The notes beneath the pieces were generated by a model, which ran no database searches, was not told the DNA's origin, and worked only from the letters and a program-made list of their open reading frames with translations. A program made the position numbers and the translations under genes. A stretch of 64,000 bases of DNA, from NCBI RefSeq assembly GCF_040790665.1, contig NZ_CP160849.1, positions 682,001 to 746,000 of the forward strand, in the 5' to 3' direction. Shown piece after piece: positions 44,819 through 54,110 of this stretch. Within the stretch, counting starts at the first letter, position 1. Every line of letters begins with the position of its first letter. Source of the DNA: Sulfitobacter pontiacus. GTDB taxonomy: Bacteria; Pseudomonadota; Alphaproteobacteria; Rhodobacterales; Rhodobacteraceae.

Positions 44819-46531
44819 TCAGGTGGGCAGGCCGACTACAAAGCGCGCGCCAAGGGGATCCGAGGAGATATCGGCATCCGTGGGCCGGATATTTTCTGCC
44901 CAGATCACGCCGCCATGCGCTTCGACAATCTGCTTCGAGATCGCCAGCCCGAGGCCGGAGTTATTGCCAAAATGCTCTTCCGGGCGCTGCGAATAAAAAC
45001 GCTTAAATATCTTCGACAGAGCTTGCTCTGGAATGCCGGGTCCCGTGTCTTCGACGACCACAAGAACGCGATTTTCACGTTTACGTGCCCAGACCCGAAT
45101 GGCATCGCCGTCTTCGCAGAACGAGACGGCATTGCTGATCAGATTCACAAAAACCTGTGCCAAGCGTGCTTCCAACCCGTGCACGATGATCGGTTGTTCG
45201 GGCAGATCGGTGATAAAATCGATGCCACGTTTGCGCGCATCTTCGCCAAGATACTGACCCAGATTGCTGATCATCATCAGCAGATCAAACGGCTCTTCCT
45301 CTTCCTTGACCAATTCGCTGTCCAGACGGGACGCATTCGAAATATCACTCACCAAACGATCCAACCGGCGAACGTCATGGTCGATGACATCCAGCAGTTT
45401 TTCGCGCTGGTCCTCACGCTTGATCAGGCGCAGCGTGCCTACCGCAGAACGGAGCGAAGCAAGCGGATTCTTGATCTCATGCGCGACATCGGCGGCAAAC
45501 TGTTCGTTTCCGTCGATGCGGTTGTATAATGCGGAAACCATCCCGCGCAGTGCGCCCGACAAGCGCCCTATTTCATCAGGACGCGCCGTCAAATCAGGGA
45601 TACGAATGCGGCCCGGGTTCATCTTTCGCGCATCTTTATCACGCCCAAGCTCTGCCGCGGCAGCAAGATCGGACAACGGATTTGCAATGGTCGAGGCCAG
45701 CACGAGGCTCAACCCGATCGAAACCAGCGTCGCGATCACGAACATCTGGAGCACCCTCTCCCGTTCGCCGCGAACCAGTTTGTCAATTTCACCCGCCGCC
45801 GAGGTGACGGCGACAACGCCGACTGGCAATCCGTTCTGCACAATCGGCGTAGCAACGGAGAAAAGCGTGCCACCAGTGCCGACAAGATCGTTCCGCACCT
45901 TGGTCCCGCCTACCAATGCACCCGATACCAACGGCTGCAACTGTTCCGCCAACGGAGCAGGATCTGCCGCGGCGGCGCTTTCGAACGGTCGGGAGAGCAG
46001 CCCCCAAAGCCAGCTCAACCCATCGGAAATCAGCGCCGTGTCATCTTCGGCACCGACGTTATTTCGCGCGGCGGCACCCGCGTTCTGCGCAACAAGGCTT
46101 TCGGTAGAATCGAATACAAACACCTCGATCCCGCTGCGCAAATCAAGCCGGCCAAGGCTTGCATCCACATCTATCGCGTCGCTCAGGCTGTCAGGCGTAC
46201 CCGCCGTTGCCAACTGCGCCTCAAAAACGTCAGCGATCAGTTCAGCTTCCGAAACCAGTGACGCACCACGCTGCACGGCCAGGCTATCGCGAGAAGAGTT
46301 AAGATAAAGAATACCGGCGGCCAAAACATTCAACGCAATCAAGTTAAATGTGATGATCTTGCGCGTCAGCGGCGACGCACGCAGAGAGAAGAGCCCCCGC
46401 CGCGCGCGTTTGCTGCGCAGTTCATCTGTCGCGGTTTTGTCCGGAGCGACCCAATCGTCGCCCAATACAACATCACCGTCCCGATAAGGTGTGGTCATGT
46501 CTCGCACAAAATTCCTTTCGACAATGGCCAT
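44819..46531 (-). CDS. chvG: envelope-stress sensor histidine kinase ChvG
   Basis: A 570-residue membrane sensor kinase. Two transmembrane helices (about 58-78 and 265-290) flank a periplasmic stimulus-sensing domain of roughly 185 residues. A HAMP linker follows, then the H-box AHEIKNPLASLRSA with phospho-acceptor H351, then the ATP-binding N, G1 and G2 boxes (NLISNAV, VEDTGPGIP, GLGLAISKQI). The start at 46531 lies eight bases after chvI; an internal ATG at 46498 is an alternative. ChvG is held in check by periplasmic ExoR in rhizobia; no exoR is present in this window. Confidence 0.93.
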   Translation of the reverse strand: MAIVERNFVRDMTTPYRDGDVVLGDDWVAPDKTATDELRSKRARRGLFSLRASPLTRKIITFNLIALNVLAAGILYLNSSRDSLAVQRGASLVSEAELIADVFEAQLATAGTPDSLSDAIDVDASLGRLDLRSGIEVFVFDSTESLVAQNAGAAARNNVGAEDDTALISDGLSWLWGLLSRPFESAAAADPAPLAEQLQPLVSGALVGGTKVRNDLVGTGGTLFSVATPIVQNGLPVGVVAVTSAAGEIDKLVRGERERVLQMFVIATLVSIGLSLVLASTIANPLSDLAAAAELGRDKDARKMNPGRIRIPDLTARPDEIGRLSGALRGMVSALYNRIDGNEQFAADVAHEIKNPLASLRSAVGTLRLIKREDQREKLLDVIDHDVRRLDRLVSDISNASRLDSELVKEEEEPFDLLMMISNLGQYLGEDARKRGIDFITDLPEQPIIVHGLEARLAQVFVNLISNAVSFCEDGDAIRVWARKRENRVLVVVEDTGPGIPEQALSKIFKRFYSQRPEEHFGNNSGLGLAISKQIVEAHGGVIWAENIRPTDADISSDPLGARFVVGLPT

Positions 46532-46539
46532 GGCTCAGG

Positions 46540-47241
46540 TCACTCTTCGTTGTATCTGTAGCCGATGCCATAGAGTGTTTCGATCGCGGAAAACTCGTCA
46601 TCCGCAGTCCGCATTTTTTTGCGCAACCGTTTGATATGACTATCGATTGTACGGTCGTCGACGTACACTTGATCATCATATGCCACGTCCATCAACTGGT
46701 CACGCGACTTCACAAAGCCGGGGCGCTGTGCAAGCGCTTGCAGCAGCAGGAATTCTGTCACCGTCAGGGATACGTCCTTACCCTTCCAGCTGACTGCATG
46801 GCGCAACGGATCCATGCGCAAATCACCACGTTCGATCACTTTGGTTTCTTCGGTGTCGCCGACCTCATTGGTTTCCACCGCATCCTGACGGCGCAACAGC
46901 GCACGGATACGTTCAACCAAAAGCCGCTGACTAAAGGGTTTTTTCACGTAGTCGTCAGCCCCCATCCGCAGGCCGAGCACTTCATCAATCTCGTCATCTT
47001 TGGATGTCAGAAAGATCACGGGCATCGCGGTTTTCTGGCGAAGCCTTTGCAGCAAATCCATGCCATCCATGCGAGGCATCTTGATGTCCAACACCGCCAT
47101 GTCGGGCAGTTTTTTGTTGAACGCGTCCAACGCGGCCTGCCCGTCATTATATGTCTCGACTTCGAAACCTTCGGCTTCCAACGTCATTGAAACCGACGTC
47201 AGGATATTCCTGTCGTCATCCACCAATGCAATTTTAGACAT
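46540..47241 (-). CDS. chvI: response regulator ChvI
   Basis: An OmpR-family response regulator of 233 residues. The receiver domain (about 2-120) has the acidic pocket D8-D10 and the phospho-acceptor D52 ([11 protein letters not shown]), with K near residue 102 (VKKPFS). The C-terminal winged helix spans about 135-230 and includes the [20 protein letters not shown] recognition region. Together with ChvG it controls envelope, acid-stress and often pckA-linked genes. It heads the six-gene chvI-ptsH unit, behind a good promoter. Confidence 0.95.
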   Translation of the reverse strand: MSKIALVDDDRNILTSVSMTLEAEGFEVETYNDGQAALDAFNKKLPDMAVLDIKMPRMDGMDLLQRLRQKTAMPVIFLTSKDDEIDEVLGLRMGADDYVKKPFSQRLLVERIRALLRRQDAVETNEVGDTEETKVIERGDLRMDPLRHAVSWKGKDVSLTVTEFLLLQALAQRPGFVKSRDQLMDVAYDDQVYVDDRTIDSHIKRLRKKMRTADDEFSAIETLYGIGYRYNEE

Positions 47242-47273
47242 TGCCTGTTCCTTTTATATGCTGCTCAACTGCC

Positions 47274-47302
47274 ATAATATTTTTTCTTTCATTGATCATC
47301 AA
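47274..47302 (-). promoter_or_regulatory. sigma-70 type promoter of chvI
   Basis: The minus strand has TTGATG, exactly 17 bases, and TATTAT, giving a leader of about 25 bases. The 47242-47605 region otherwise holds only the divergent pckA control region, where a spaced ACAGTT repeat (about 47450-47470) is visible; I found no convincing pckA promoter. Confidence 0.6.
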
Positions 47303-47605
47303 TTTACGCGGCCGAATCAATCGGAAACTGCGAATCGCTCCTCATCTTGGCCATAATCACGCCACAATTTGCCAATGAATGGCTAAATTGCCGCACATGT
47401 GGGGTGCAGACGCCACGTTACCCCATCGCACTTTACGTTCAATTAACGACAGTTTCCGCAAACAGTTACATGGTGGCGCTAACTGCGACTAACCTACCTG
47501 TTCATACTGTAAATCAACGTGCTAAGAGGCGGACACGACCCCTTGGGTCGAGCCATTTGTGCAAGAATTGGCACCTTTTCTCGGTGCAGCTACAGGAGAC
47601 ATCAC

Positions 47606-49204
47606 ATGACGTTAGGCCGCGTAAATCCGCAATTCCGCCTCGAAGACCAAGGCATAAGCGGGCTTGGTGATGTCTATTATAACATGATCGAACCCGCGTT
47701 GGTCGAAGCCGCGCTGAAACGGGAAGAAGGCACGTTGGGCAGGGGCGGCGCGTTTCTTGTGACGACGGGCAAATTCACCGGACGCTCCCCCAAGGATAAA
47801 CATGTCGTAAAAACCGACAGCGTTGCCGATAAAATCTGGTGGGAAAACAACGCCGAGATGTCGCCTGAAGGCTTTGATGCGCTTCACAAGGACATGTTGG
47901 CGCACATGCAGGGGCGTGATTACTTCGTCCAGGATCTGGTCGGTGGGGCCGATCCGAAACACGCGATCAACGTGCGTATGGTAACCGAGCTGGCTTGGCA
48001 CGGTCTGTTCATTCGCCACATGCTGCGCCGCCCCGAGCGCGACGCGCTGGATGATTTCATCGCGGACTTCACCGTGATCAACTGCCCGAGCTTTTCGGCT
48101 GATCCAGCCAAACACGATTGCCGCTCGGAAACCGTCATTGCGATGAACTTCGACAAGAAGATGATCTTGATCGGCGGCACAGAATACGCAGGTGAGAACA
48201 AGAAATCTGTATTCACCCTGCTGAACTACCTGTTGCCGGAAAAAGGGATCATGCCGATGCACTGCTCGGCCAACCATGCTACCGGCAATCCCGTTGATAC
48301 CGCTGTATTCTTCGGTCTGTCAGGCACAGGAAAGACCACGCTATCCGCCGATCCGGGCCGCACATTGATTGGTGACGATGAACACGGCTGGTCGGATAAC
48401 GGGACCTTTAATTTCGAAGGCGGCTGCTACGCCAAGACGATCAACCTCAGCCGCGAGGCAGAGCCCGAGATTTACGCGACTACCGAAAAATTCGGCACCG
48501 TGATCGAGAACATGATCTTTGATGAAGACACCAAAGAGCTTGATTTCGACGATGACAGCCTCACCGCCAATATGCGTTGCGCTTACCCGCTTCACTACAT
48601 TTCTAACGCCTCGGCGAAAGCGACGGGTGGGCACCCCAAGAATATCATCATGCTAACCTGTGATGCGTTCGGTGTTCTTCCCCCTATCGCGCGCTTGACC
48701 CCGGCGCAGGCCATGTACCACTTCCTGTCTGGCTTCACCTCCAAGGTTGCCGGTACCGAACGTGGCGTGACTGAACCCGAGCCTACATTCTCGACCTGCT
48801 TTGGTGCGCCCTTCATGCCGCGTCGCCCCGAAGTCTACGGGAACCTTCTCCGCGAGAAGATCGCGGCGCATGGCGCAACCTGCTGGCTGGTAAACACTGG
48901 CTGGACTGGGGGCGCTTATGGCACAGGCAGCCGCATGCCGATCAAAGCAACGCGCGCGCTGCTGACCGCAGCATTGGAAGGGGCGCTCGCGGGCGTAGAG
49001 TACCGCAAAGATCCAAACTTCGGCTTTGATGTTCCCGTGGCGGTTACGGGTGTTGCTGACATCCTGCTGGATCCACGCCGGACATGGGACAACCCTGAAT
49101 CCTACGATCGTCAGGCTGACAAGCTGGTCAAGATGTTTGCAGAAAACTTCGAACAATACCTCCCTTATATTGATGACGACGTGAAAGCGGCCGCCATCGG
49201 CTAA
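47606..49204 (+). CDS. pckA: phosphoenolpyruvate carboxykinase (ATP)
   Basis: PckA of 532 residues, converting oxaloacetate and ATP to phosphoenolpyruvate, the entry to gluconeogenesis. I start at ATG 47606 ([14 protein letters not shown]), with AGGAGA at 47593-47598. The kinase P-loop [11 protein letters not shown] starts at residue 237, followed by the metal-binding [12 protein letters not shown]. The oxaloacetate-binding [13 protein letters not shown] lies near residue 51. It faces chvI, an arrangement shared with rhizobia, where ChvI and carbon status influence pckA. It is followed by its own terminator. Confidence 0.97.
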   Translation: MTLGRVNPQFRLEDQGISGLGDVYYNMIEPALVEAALKREEGTLGRGGAFLVTTGKFTGRSPKDKHVVKTDSVADKIWWENNAEMSPEGFDALHKDMLAHMQGRDYFVQDLVGGADPKHAINVRMVTELAWHGLFIRHMLRRPERDALDDFIADFTVINCPSFSADPAKHDCRSETVIAMNFDKKMILIGGTEYAGENKKSVFTLLNYLLPEKGIMPMHCSANHATGNPVDTAVFFGLSGTGKTTLSADPGRTLIGDDEHGWSDNGTFNFEGGCYAKTINLSREAEPEIYATTEKFGTVIENMIFDEDTKELDFDDDSLTANMRCAYPLHYISNASAKATGGHPKNIIMLTCDAFGVLPPIARLTPAQAMYHFLSGFTSKVAGTERGVTEPEPTFSTCFGAPFMPRRPEVYGNLLREKIAAHGATCWLVNTGWTGGAYGTGSRMPIKATRALLTAALEGALAGVEYRKDPNFGFDVPVAVTGVADILLDPRRTWDNPESYDRQADKLVKMFAENFEQYLPYIDDDVKAAAIG

Positions 49205-49212
49205 AGCTTAAC

Positions 49213-49240
49213 AGAGCCGCGCCAATGCGCGGCTCTTTTT
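49213..49240 (+). terminator. terminator of pckA
   Basis: A perfect 10-bp stem (AGAGCCGCGC, loop CAAT, GCGCGGCTCT) is followed by five T. Confidence 0.92.
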
Positions 49241-49251
49241 CCATGCGCAGA

Positions 49252-49968
49252 CTATGCCGCTTTCGACGCTCGGCCCGAGAGCGGCATATCCAGAATAAAG
49301 CGCAAATCATCGCGCCCCATATAGGCCATGAACCCCTCGACCGGCGCATCCATTCCGTTGATGAACCAGCGCAATGTGCCTGGCTCCGTATGCATATAGC
49401 CGTGCCGCGCTGGAAAGCCCTTATACACGACCGAGTTGGTCATAAACGCGATGACATGGTCAGGATCCCAATGCTGCATCGCCTGCCAGAATGCATAGCG
49501 CCCCAGCACAGAAGATAGACCTGCGTTTCTGAACTCTCGCGGCGTTGTGCCCACCCAGAACTCCCCATGATAGCACACGTCGCCAGCGATGCGCTGCGCA
49601 CCCGGCCCCGCCCGATACCGTGATCGAAGAAAATCGATGTCAACGCCGGGCGGCGGAAACTCGATAAATGAACGACGAAGATATTCGGCTAGCTTGGCTC
49701 CTTTCAAATCCAGCATACGCATTGCCTGCGTATGCATAACATCGCCTTTGGCATTTCGGCCGACAATCCAAAAGGCATTGGTTTCGTTCAGGTCGTGCGT
49801 TTCAGGGTCAAACGGCAGCCCTAGCAAGTGATCCGGACGCGCGTCCTGCAATATCGTCTTATACTCAGCAAAATCATAACCGACCGTTAATGTAATCCCG
49901 GCCTCATGCAAAAGTGCGGAACTGCTGGCGATAAACCGTTCGCCGTCTTGAAAACTTAACAACGTCAT
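49252..49968 (-). CDS. hypothetical protein with GNAT-like features
   Basis: A 238-residue soluble protein that I do not recognise as a named family. The middle part (FWIVGRNAKGDVMHTQAMRMLDL, about residues 76-98) looks like the strand pair of an acetyltransferase core. The segment FRNAGLSSVLGRYAFWQA (about 150-167) resembles the acyl-CoA pyrophosphate loop and helix. It is followed by DHVIAFMTNSVVYKGFPARHGY, as in the closing strands of a GNAT fold. Autoinducer synthases share this fold, but their diagnostic residues are not evident. It lies 78 bases downstream of the regulator at 50047-50946 on the same strand, so the two may form a unit. Confidence 0.5.
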   Translation of the reverse strand: MTLLSFQDGERFIASSSALLHEAGITLTVGYDFAEYKTILQDARPDHLLGLPFDPETHDLNETNAFWIVGRNAKGDVMHTQAMRMLDLKGAKLAEYLRRSFIEFPPPGVDIDFLRSRYRAGPGAQRIAGDVCYHGEFWVGTTPREFRNAGLSSVLGRYAFWQAMQHWDPDHVIAFMTNSVVYKGFPARHGYMHTEPGTLRWFINGMDAPVEGFMAYMGRDDLRFILDMPLSGRASKAA

Positions 49969-50046
49969 ACTGAACTCTCCTTTGATGCAAGCTGATCAAA
50001 GGGTAGCTTATTTATCGGGAATTTTCTTCGATTTTTCGGTAACCGG

Positions 50047-50946
50047 CTAGAAGCCGACGATCGCATCCTCGGGCATGCCAACCATCGCGTCTTGATCCAA
50101 CCCTGAGATGGTGACGTGACGTGATCTATCTACCGCGGATATCAAAGCAAAGCTTCCGTCAGGGAAACGGCTCGCCATCAAAAGTCGTTTATAGGCCAAT
50201 GGGATAAGCTCTCCGCCTGCCGTGTTTCTTGGCATTTGCGTCACAACCTCGTCAAGGCGGACCCCGCCATTCGCCTGAACCTCCCGAAAGGGGAAATCCA
50301 GCATCGCCTCAAACTCGGGACCGCCCGGAAAATTGCCGAGAGGGCGGCCAATACTGCTGCGCGCATTCTCCCAACCCCACCAACTTGTGTAAAATGATTC
50401 TTGTCCGACTTCGATACAGATCCAACCACTGGGTGAGTCGCGATACACTAGGACATAGGGGCGAATTTGTTGAAAATTCTCATGTTCCAACCGGCCCTCG
50501 CTCTGCACCCAGGCCGAGAATGCCTCCTTGATCATTTCAGATTCACCGTCCCAAATCTGGGTAAGTGGCCGTTGCTGCTGATAAAAATTCCATCCGTTGG
50601 GTGTTTCGTGGGACAGCCGTAAAAGCCCACCCGTGCTCCGCGTGTTGCCCTTGATCCAGACTTTGCCCCGCGCGAGAAACTCACGCGCTTCTGGCAAAGC
50701 TTCTTCACCACGCTGTGTTAATTTGTACCGGCGCTCATCAACCTCAAACATAGGAGCCCCCAAGAACTCCTCAATTTGGGCAATATGGCGCCGAACCGTC
50801 TGCCGCGTACTTCCCAACAAGCGCACAGCTTGACTAAGGTTCAACGTATCCGCGAGGACGGTAAAAGATCTAACCATTTCATATAGTAACGGCGGAATTC
50901 GGTCCGCGTCAAAATCAACTGGCTTTGGGCTGTCGACAGTGTTCAT
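50047..50946 (-). CDS. transcriptional regulator with LysR-type head and unusual C-terminal domain
   Basis: A 299-residue protein. Residues 18-85 form a LysR-type winged helix-turn-helix (FTVLADTLNLSQAVRLLGST, then RRHIAQIEEFLG and YKLTQRGEEALP). The rest is not the periplasmic-binding-protein-like effector domain of LysR proteins. It is Trp-rich (DGESEMIKEAFSAWVQSEGR, then YTSWWGWENARSSIG) and ends with a segment, YKRLLMASRFPDGSFALIS, that recalls PAS-like sensory domains. The ligand is unknown. It is probably co-transcribed with the GNAT-like gene downstream. Confidence 0.65.
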   Translation of the reverse strand: MNTVDSPKPVDFDADRIPPLLYEMVRSFTVLADTLNLSQAVRLLGSTRQTVRRHIAQIEEFLGAPMFEVDERRYKLTQRGEEALPEAREFLARGKVWIKGNTRSTGGLLRLSHETPNGWNFYQQQRPLTQIWDGESEMIKEAFSAWVQSEGRLEHENFQQIRPYVLVYRDSPSGWICIEVGQESFYTSWWGWENARSSIGRPLGNFPGGPEFEAMLDFPFREVQANGGVRLDEVVTQMPRNTAGGELIPLAYKRLLMASRFPDGSFALISAVDRSRHVTISGLDQDAMVGMPEDAIVGF

Positions 50947-50963
50947 TCGTCACCAATGGTAAA

Positions 50964-50978
50964 TTAATCATACATTAA
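50964..50978. promoter_or_regulatory. CtrA-like motif TTAA-N7-TTAA
   Basis: TTAATCATACATTAA matches the spacing of the alphaproteobacterial CtrA half-site pair in the AT-rich divergent region, 18 bases before the regulator's start codon. The flanking C residues of the full consensus are missing and the region is AT-rich, so chance is possible. Confidence 0.25.
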
Positions 50979-51097
50979 GGCATTATTCATAATACACCCT
51001 TGGCCACTTTGTAACCACAAATTGAATAAATCTATCCAATTGAACGGAAAGAGTGATTTGGGGATGACTAATTCAACAACAACCGGAGGTAATTAAT

Positions 51098-51457
51098 ATG
51101 TCGCATCCAGTGGACATCCACGTCGGCAAAAAACTTAAACAGATCCGTACGCTGCGTCGGCTTTCCCAAACTGATGTGGCCAAGCGGTTAAACCTGTCGT
51201 TCCAGCAAATCCAGAAATACGAAATCGGGTCAAACCGGGTCGCGGCAAGCCGCCTGTTTGAACTGTCCCAGATTTTAGACGTAACGCCCGCGTATTTCTT
51301 TGAAGGTCTGCATGACAACACGAATGATGCGCCCAAAGCCGACCCGAGCATCGAGATTGTCAGCGCCTTGGCCGCAATAAACGACGACGCGCTTAAAACG
51401 CGTATTGTGACGTTTATCGAAGATGTGTCTGGGCTAACGGTCGCGCGTCAGGGCTAA
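51098..51457 (+). CDS. XRE-family transcriptional regulator
   Basis: A 119-residue protein with a lambda-repressor-type helix-turn-helix at about residues 8-62 (GKKLKQIRTLRRLSQTDVAK, then FQQIQKYEIGSNRVAASRL). The C-terminal helical tail (PSIEIVSALAAINDDALKTRIV) is probably a dimerisation element. This size and layout match the small HTH regulators common in Rhizobiales and Rhodobacterales. A strong GGAGG site precedes the start by eight bases. No toxin or prophage gene adjoins it. Target genes are unknown; it faces the regulator gene at 50047 across a 151-base AT-rich spacer. Confidence 0.88.
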   Translation: MSHPVDIHVGKKLKQIRTLRRLSQTDVAKRLNLSFQQIQKYEIGSNRVAASRLFELSQILDVTPAYFFEGLHDNTNDAPKADPSIEIVSALAAINDDALKTRIVTFIEDVSGLTVARQG

Positions 51458-51460
51458 GCC

Positions 51461-52240
51461 TTAACCAAACACGCCTCGGCGCACCAAGTTTGCGCCTGCA
51501 ATCAATAGGATGACCAGCGTCGCTTTCTTAAAGGACGCTTGGTCAATCTTATCCATGACTTTGCTGCCAAGCCACATACCGGTAAGCGACGGCAAGATCA
51601 TGACGGCAGAAAAGGGCACGGTTTCAGCGCGAAGCACGCCAGATCCGAAGTGCGAAAACAACAATAGCACCGCGCCGAGTCCGTAGATGACACCCTGAAC
51701 CCGCATTTGGTCGTGCTTGGGCGTGCCCAATGCGGTCAGGTAGGCGACGGTAGGCGGCCCCCAAACGGCCGATACGCCACCGACCGCCCCGGCGAAGGCA
51801 CCTATAAATGCTTCTAGTTTTGTAGATCGGTGCGACAGGGTGAAGCTACGCCCCGTCACCTGCCACAGCGCGAACAATGTGATCGGAACACCAATCACCA
51901 GCAGCATCGTATCGGTGGCGAGAAAACGCACGGTCTGCGCTGACAAGCTAAGCGCTATGCCGCCCGCAATCAGGAAAACCTTAAACTTTTTGATGGAGTC
52001 CCAAGCCGCAGCCACCCCCTGCCGTAGTGCCTGAAACATATTGGTAATTACAGTCGGGAAGATCAGCCCCGCAAGGGCAAGCTCAGGTGACAAGAACATC
52101 GTCAGCCCTGAAATCAGCACCAGCGGCATCGCGAAGCCCACGACGCCCTTAATGAATCCCGCCACAAGGCCAATTCCAAAGGCGAACGCCCATTCTGACG
52201 GCGTCAATAAACTGAAAAACATGTCCATACCGCACGTCAT
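51461..52240 (-). CDS. TauE/SafE-family sulfite exporter-like permease
   Basis: An inner-membrane protein of up to 259 residues with about eight hydrophobic helices. The N-terminal GIGLVAGFIKGVVGFAMPLV and the central repeat FAGAVGGVSAVWGPPTVAYL carry the glycine- and proline-rich signature of the TauE/SafE family, which moves sulfite, sulfoacetate or other small organic anions. ATGs at 52240, 52228 and 52222 are all possible starts. Nothing nearby belongs to sulfur metabolism, so the substrate is open. It converges on the XRE gene with only three bases between stops. Confidence 0.87.
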   Translation of the reverse strand: MTCGMDMFFSLLTPSEWAFAFGIGLVAGFIKGVVGFAMPLVLISGLTMFLSPELALAGLIFPTVITNMFQALRQGVAAAWDSIKKFKVFLIAGGIALSLSAQTVRFLATDTMLLVIGVPITLFALWQVTGRSFTLSHRSTKLEAFIGAFAGAVGGVSAVWGPPTVAYLTALGTPKHDQMRVQGVIYGLGAVLLLFSHFGSGVLRAETVPFSAVMILPSLTGMWLGSKVMDKIDQASFKKATLVILLIAGANLVRRGVFG

Positions 52241-52374
52241 ACCAAGATTGCGGCGGAGCGCACGCGAAATCCTCAGCGTAATTTTAAACCAAATTGACGC
52301 AGCAAAACGTATCTTTATTGTGCTGCACCTGCGAAAAGGTTATGCCGTGCTTAACCAAACAAGGGAGCTTACAG

Positions 52375-54060
52375 ATGGCACATGATGGACAAGACGTGAT
52401 TTCTGGCGCGAACATCGTGATCGATGACCTGCTCGCAACCACCAGATCAACGCTGGCCCCGGTAGACCGCCTTTTAGAAGCCGCTAAATCCGCGGTTCGT
52501 GCGACCGTTTCTCAAGACGGGAAAGTGTCGAATACACTGGTCGAAGAAAACCAAACCGCCGCGCATGGTCTTGCGTGGCTTGCAACCTACGCCCAATCGC
52601 TTCACCAGATGCAGCTATGGGCAGAGAAGCTCGACGCAGATGGCACGTTTTCCGAAACAGAACAGTTGATCCATCAAATCGCATTCGGCGAATACCTGTG
52701 CCAGATTTCCGGCGGCATTCAGATGAACCAAGGGGAAATTCTGCGCCTGCATGATCTTGGCGTCTCTACCACAGATCAAAACGCGTTTTCCAATGCCGGC
52801 ATCACGACACTGCAGCAACGAGGCAATTCGCAGGCTGCACGCACGCGCCTTGTCGAACTCATGCAAGAGCAAAGCGCCAACATCACCGTCGGGCGGTCCG
52901 GCCTTGACGAAGAGCTGGAGATGATCCGCGAACAGTTCCGTCGTTACGCTGTTGAAAAAGTGGAACCATTTGCCCACGAATGGCACCTGAAGGACGAGCT
53001 GATCCCGATTGAAGTCATCAATGAATTGGCGGAAATGGGCGTTTTCGGCCTGACGATCCCCGAAGAATTTGGTGGCTTTGGGCTGTCCAAAGCCTCTATG
53101 TGCGTCGTCTCGGAAGAGCTGTCGCGCGGCTATATCGGCGTGGGCTCGCTCGGCACGCGGTCTGAAATCGCGGCCGAACTGATCATCGCCGGCGGGACGG
53201 ACGCCCAAAAAGAAAAGTGGCTCCCGCGGATCGCCAGCGCCGAGACCTTGCCCACAGCCGTATTCACGGAACCGAACACCGGCTCTGACCTTGGTTCTTT
53301 GCGCACGCGCGCGGTGAAAGATGGCGACGATTATAAGATAACTGGCAATAAAACCTGGATCACGCACGCGGCCCGGACCCATGTGATGACGCTGCTCGCG
53401 CGCACGGATCCGCAGACGTCGAACTACAAGGGCCTGTCGATGTTCTTGGCCGAGAAAACGCCGGGCGCCGACGCGAACCCTTTCCCTTCAGAAGGCATGA
53501 CCGGCGGCGAGATCGAAGTGCTCGGCTATCGCGGCATGAAGGAATACGAGCTTGGTTTCGACGGGTTCCACGTCAAAGGTGAAAACCTGTTGGGCGGCGA
53601 AGAGGGCAAAGGGTTCAAACAGTTGATGGAAACCTTTGAAAGCGCGCGCATCCAGACAGCCGCGCGTGCCATCGGGGTCGCGCAATCCGCGCTCGACATT
53701 TCGATGCAATACGCGATTGATCGCAAGCAGTTCGGCAAGTCTCTCATCAACTTCCCTCGCGTGTCGTCCAAACTGGCGATGATGGCGGTCGAAATCATGA
53801 TCGCCCGCCAACTCACCTATTTCTCGGCGTTTGAAAAAGACGAAGGCCGGCGCTGTGATGTCGAAGCGGGCATGGCCAAACTGCTCGGCGCACGGGTCGC
53901 TTGGGCCGCAGCTGACAATGGCTTGCAGATCCATGGCGGCAACGGTTTTGCACTCGAATACAAAATCAGCCGTGTCCTATGCGACGCACGTATCCTCAAC
54001 ATTTTCGAAGGCGCGGCAGAGATTCAGGCGCAGGTCATCTCGCGCCGTTTGCTCGGATGA
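52375..54060 (+). CDS. mcd: acyl-CoA dehydrogenase, probable (2S)-methylsuccinyl-CoA dehydrogenase
   Basis: A 561-residue flavoenzyme. I start at ATG 52375 (MAHDGQDVISGANI) behind AAGGGAG. Residues 1-170 are an N-terminal extension absent from ordinary acyl-CoA dehydrogenases. Residues 175-560 are the normal fold, with TEPNTGSDLGSLRTRA near residue 302, the ITGNKTWITHAA strand, and the C-terminal IHGGNGFALEYKISRVLCDA. An extension of this size is characteristic of methylsuccinyl-CoA dehydrogenase of the ethylmalonyl-CoA pathway for acetate assimilation. Electrons would pass to EtfAB. The specific substrate is inferred from architecture, not proven. Confidence 0.75.
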   Translation: MAHDGQDVISGANIVIDDLLATTRSTLAPVDRLLEAAKSAVRATVSQDGKVSNTLVEENQTAAHGLAWLATYAQSLHQMQLWAEKLDADGTFSETEQLIHQIAFGEYLCQISGGIQMNQGEILRLHDLGVSTTDQNAFSNAGITTLQQRGNSQAARTRLVELMQEQSANITVGRSGLDEELEMIREQFRRYAVEKVEPFAHEWHLKDELIPIEVINELAEMGVFGLTIPEEFGGFGLSKASMCVVSEELSRGYIGVGSLGTRSEIAAELIIAGGTDAQKEKWLPRIASAETLPTAVFTEPNTGSDLGSLRTRAVKDGDDYKITGNKTWITHAARTHVMTLLARTDPQTSNYKGLSMFLAEKTPGADANPFPSEGMTGGEIEVLGYRGMKEYELGFDGFHVKGENLLGGEEGKGFKQLMETFESARIQTAARAIGVAQSALDISMQYAIDRKQFGKSLINFPRVSSKLAMMAVEIMIARQLTYFSAFEKDEGRRCDVEAGMAKLLGARVAWAAADNGLQIHGGNGFALEYKISRVLCDARILNIFEGAAEIQAQVISRRLLG

Positions 54061-54066
54061 AGTTCG

Positions 54067-54098
54067 GGCAGCCTGACGCGTGAAATCGTCGGGCTGCC
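54067..54098 (+). terminator. hairpin after mcd
   Basis: GGCAGCCTGACG, eight-base loop, CGTCGGGCTGCC: a 12-bp stem with one G-T wobble directly after the stop. There is no T tract, so it may stabilise the 3' end without terminating strongly. Confidence 0.5.
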
Positions 54099-54110
54099 TA
54101 TCCGGACCCC

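Noticed and set aside
51098..51457. The XRE gene as an antitoxin or prophage repressor
   Set aside because: No toxin, integrase or phage gene adjoins it, and its neighbours are a permease and a chromosomal regulator. A free-standing regulator fits better.
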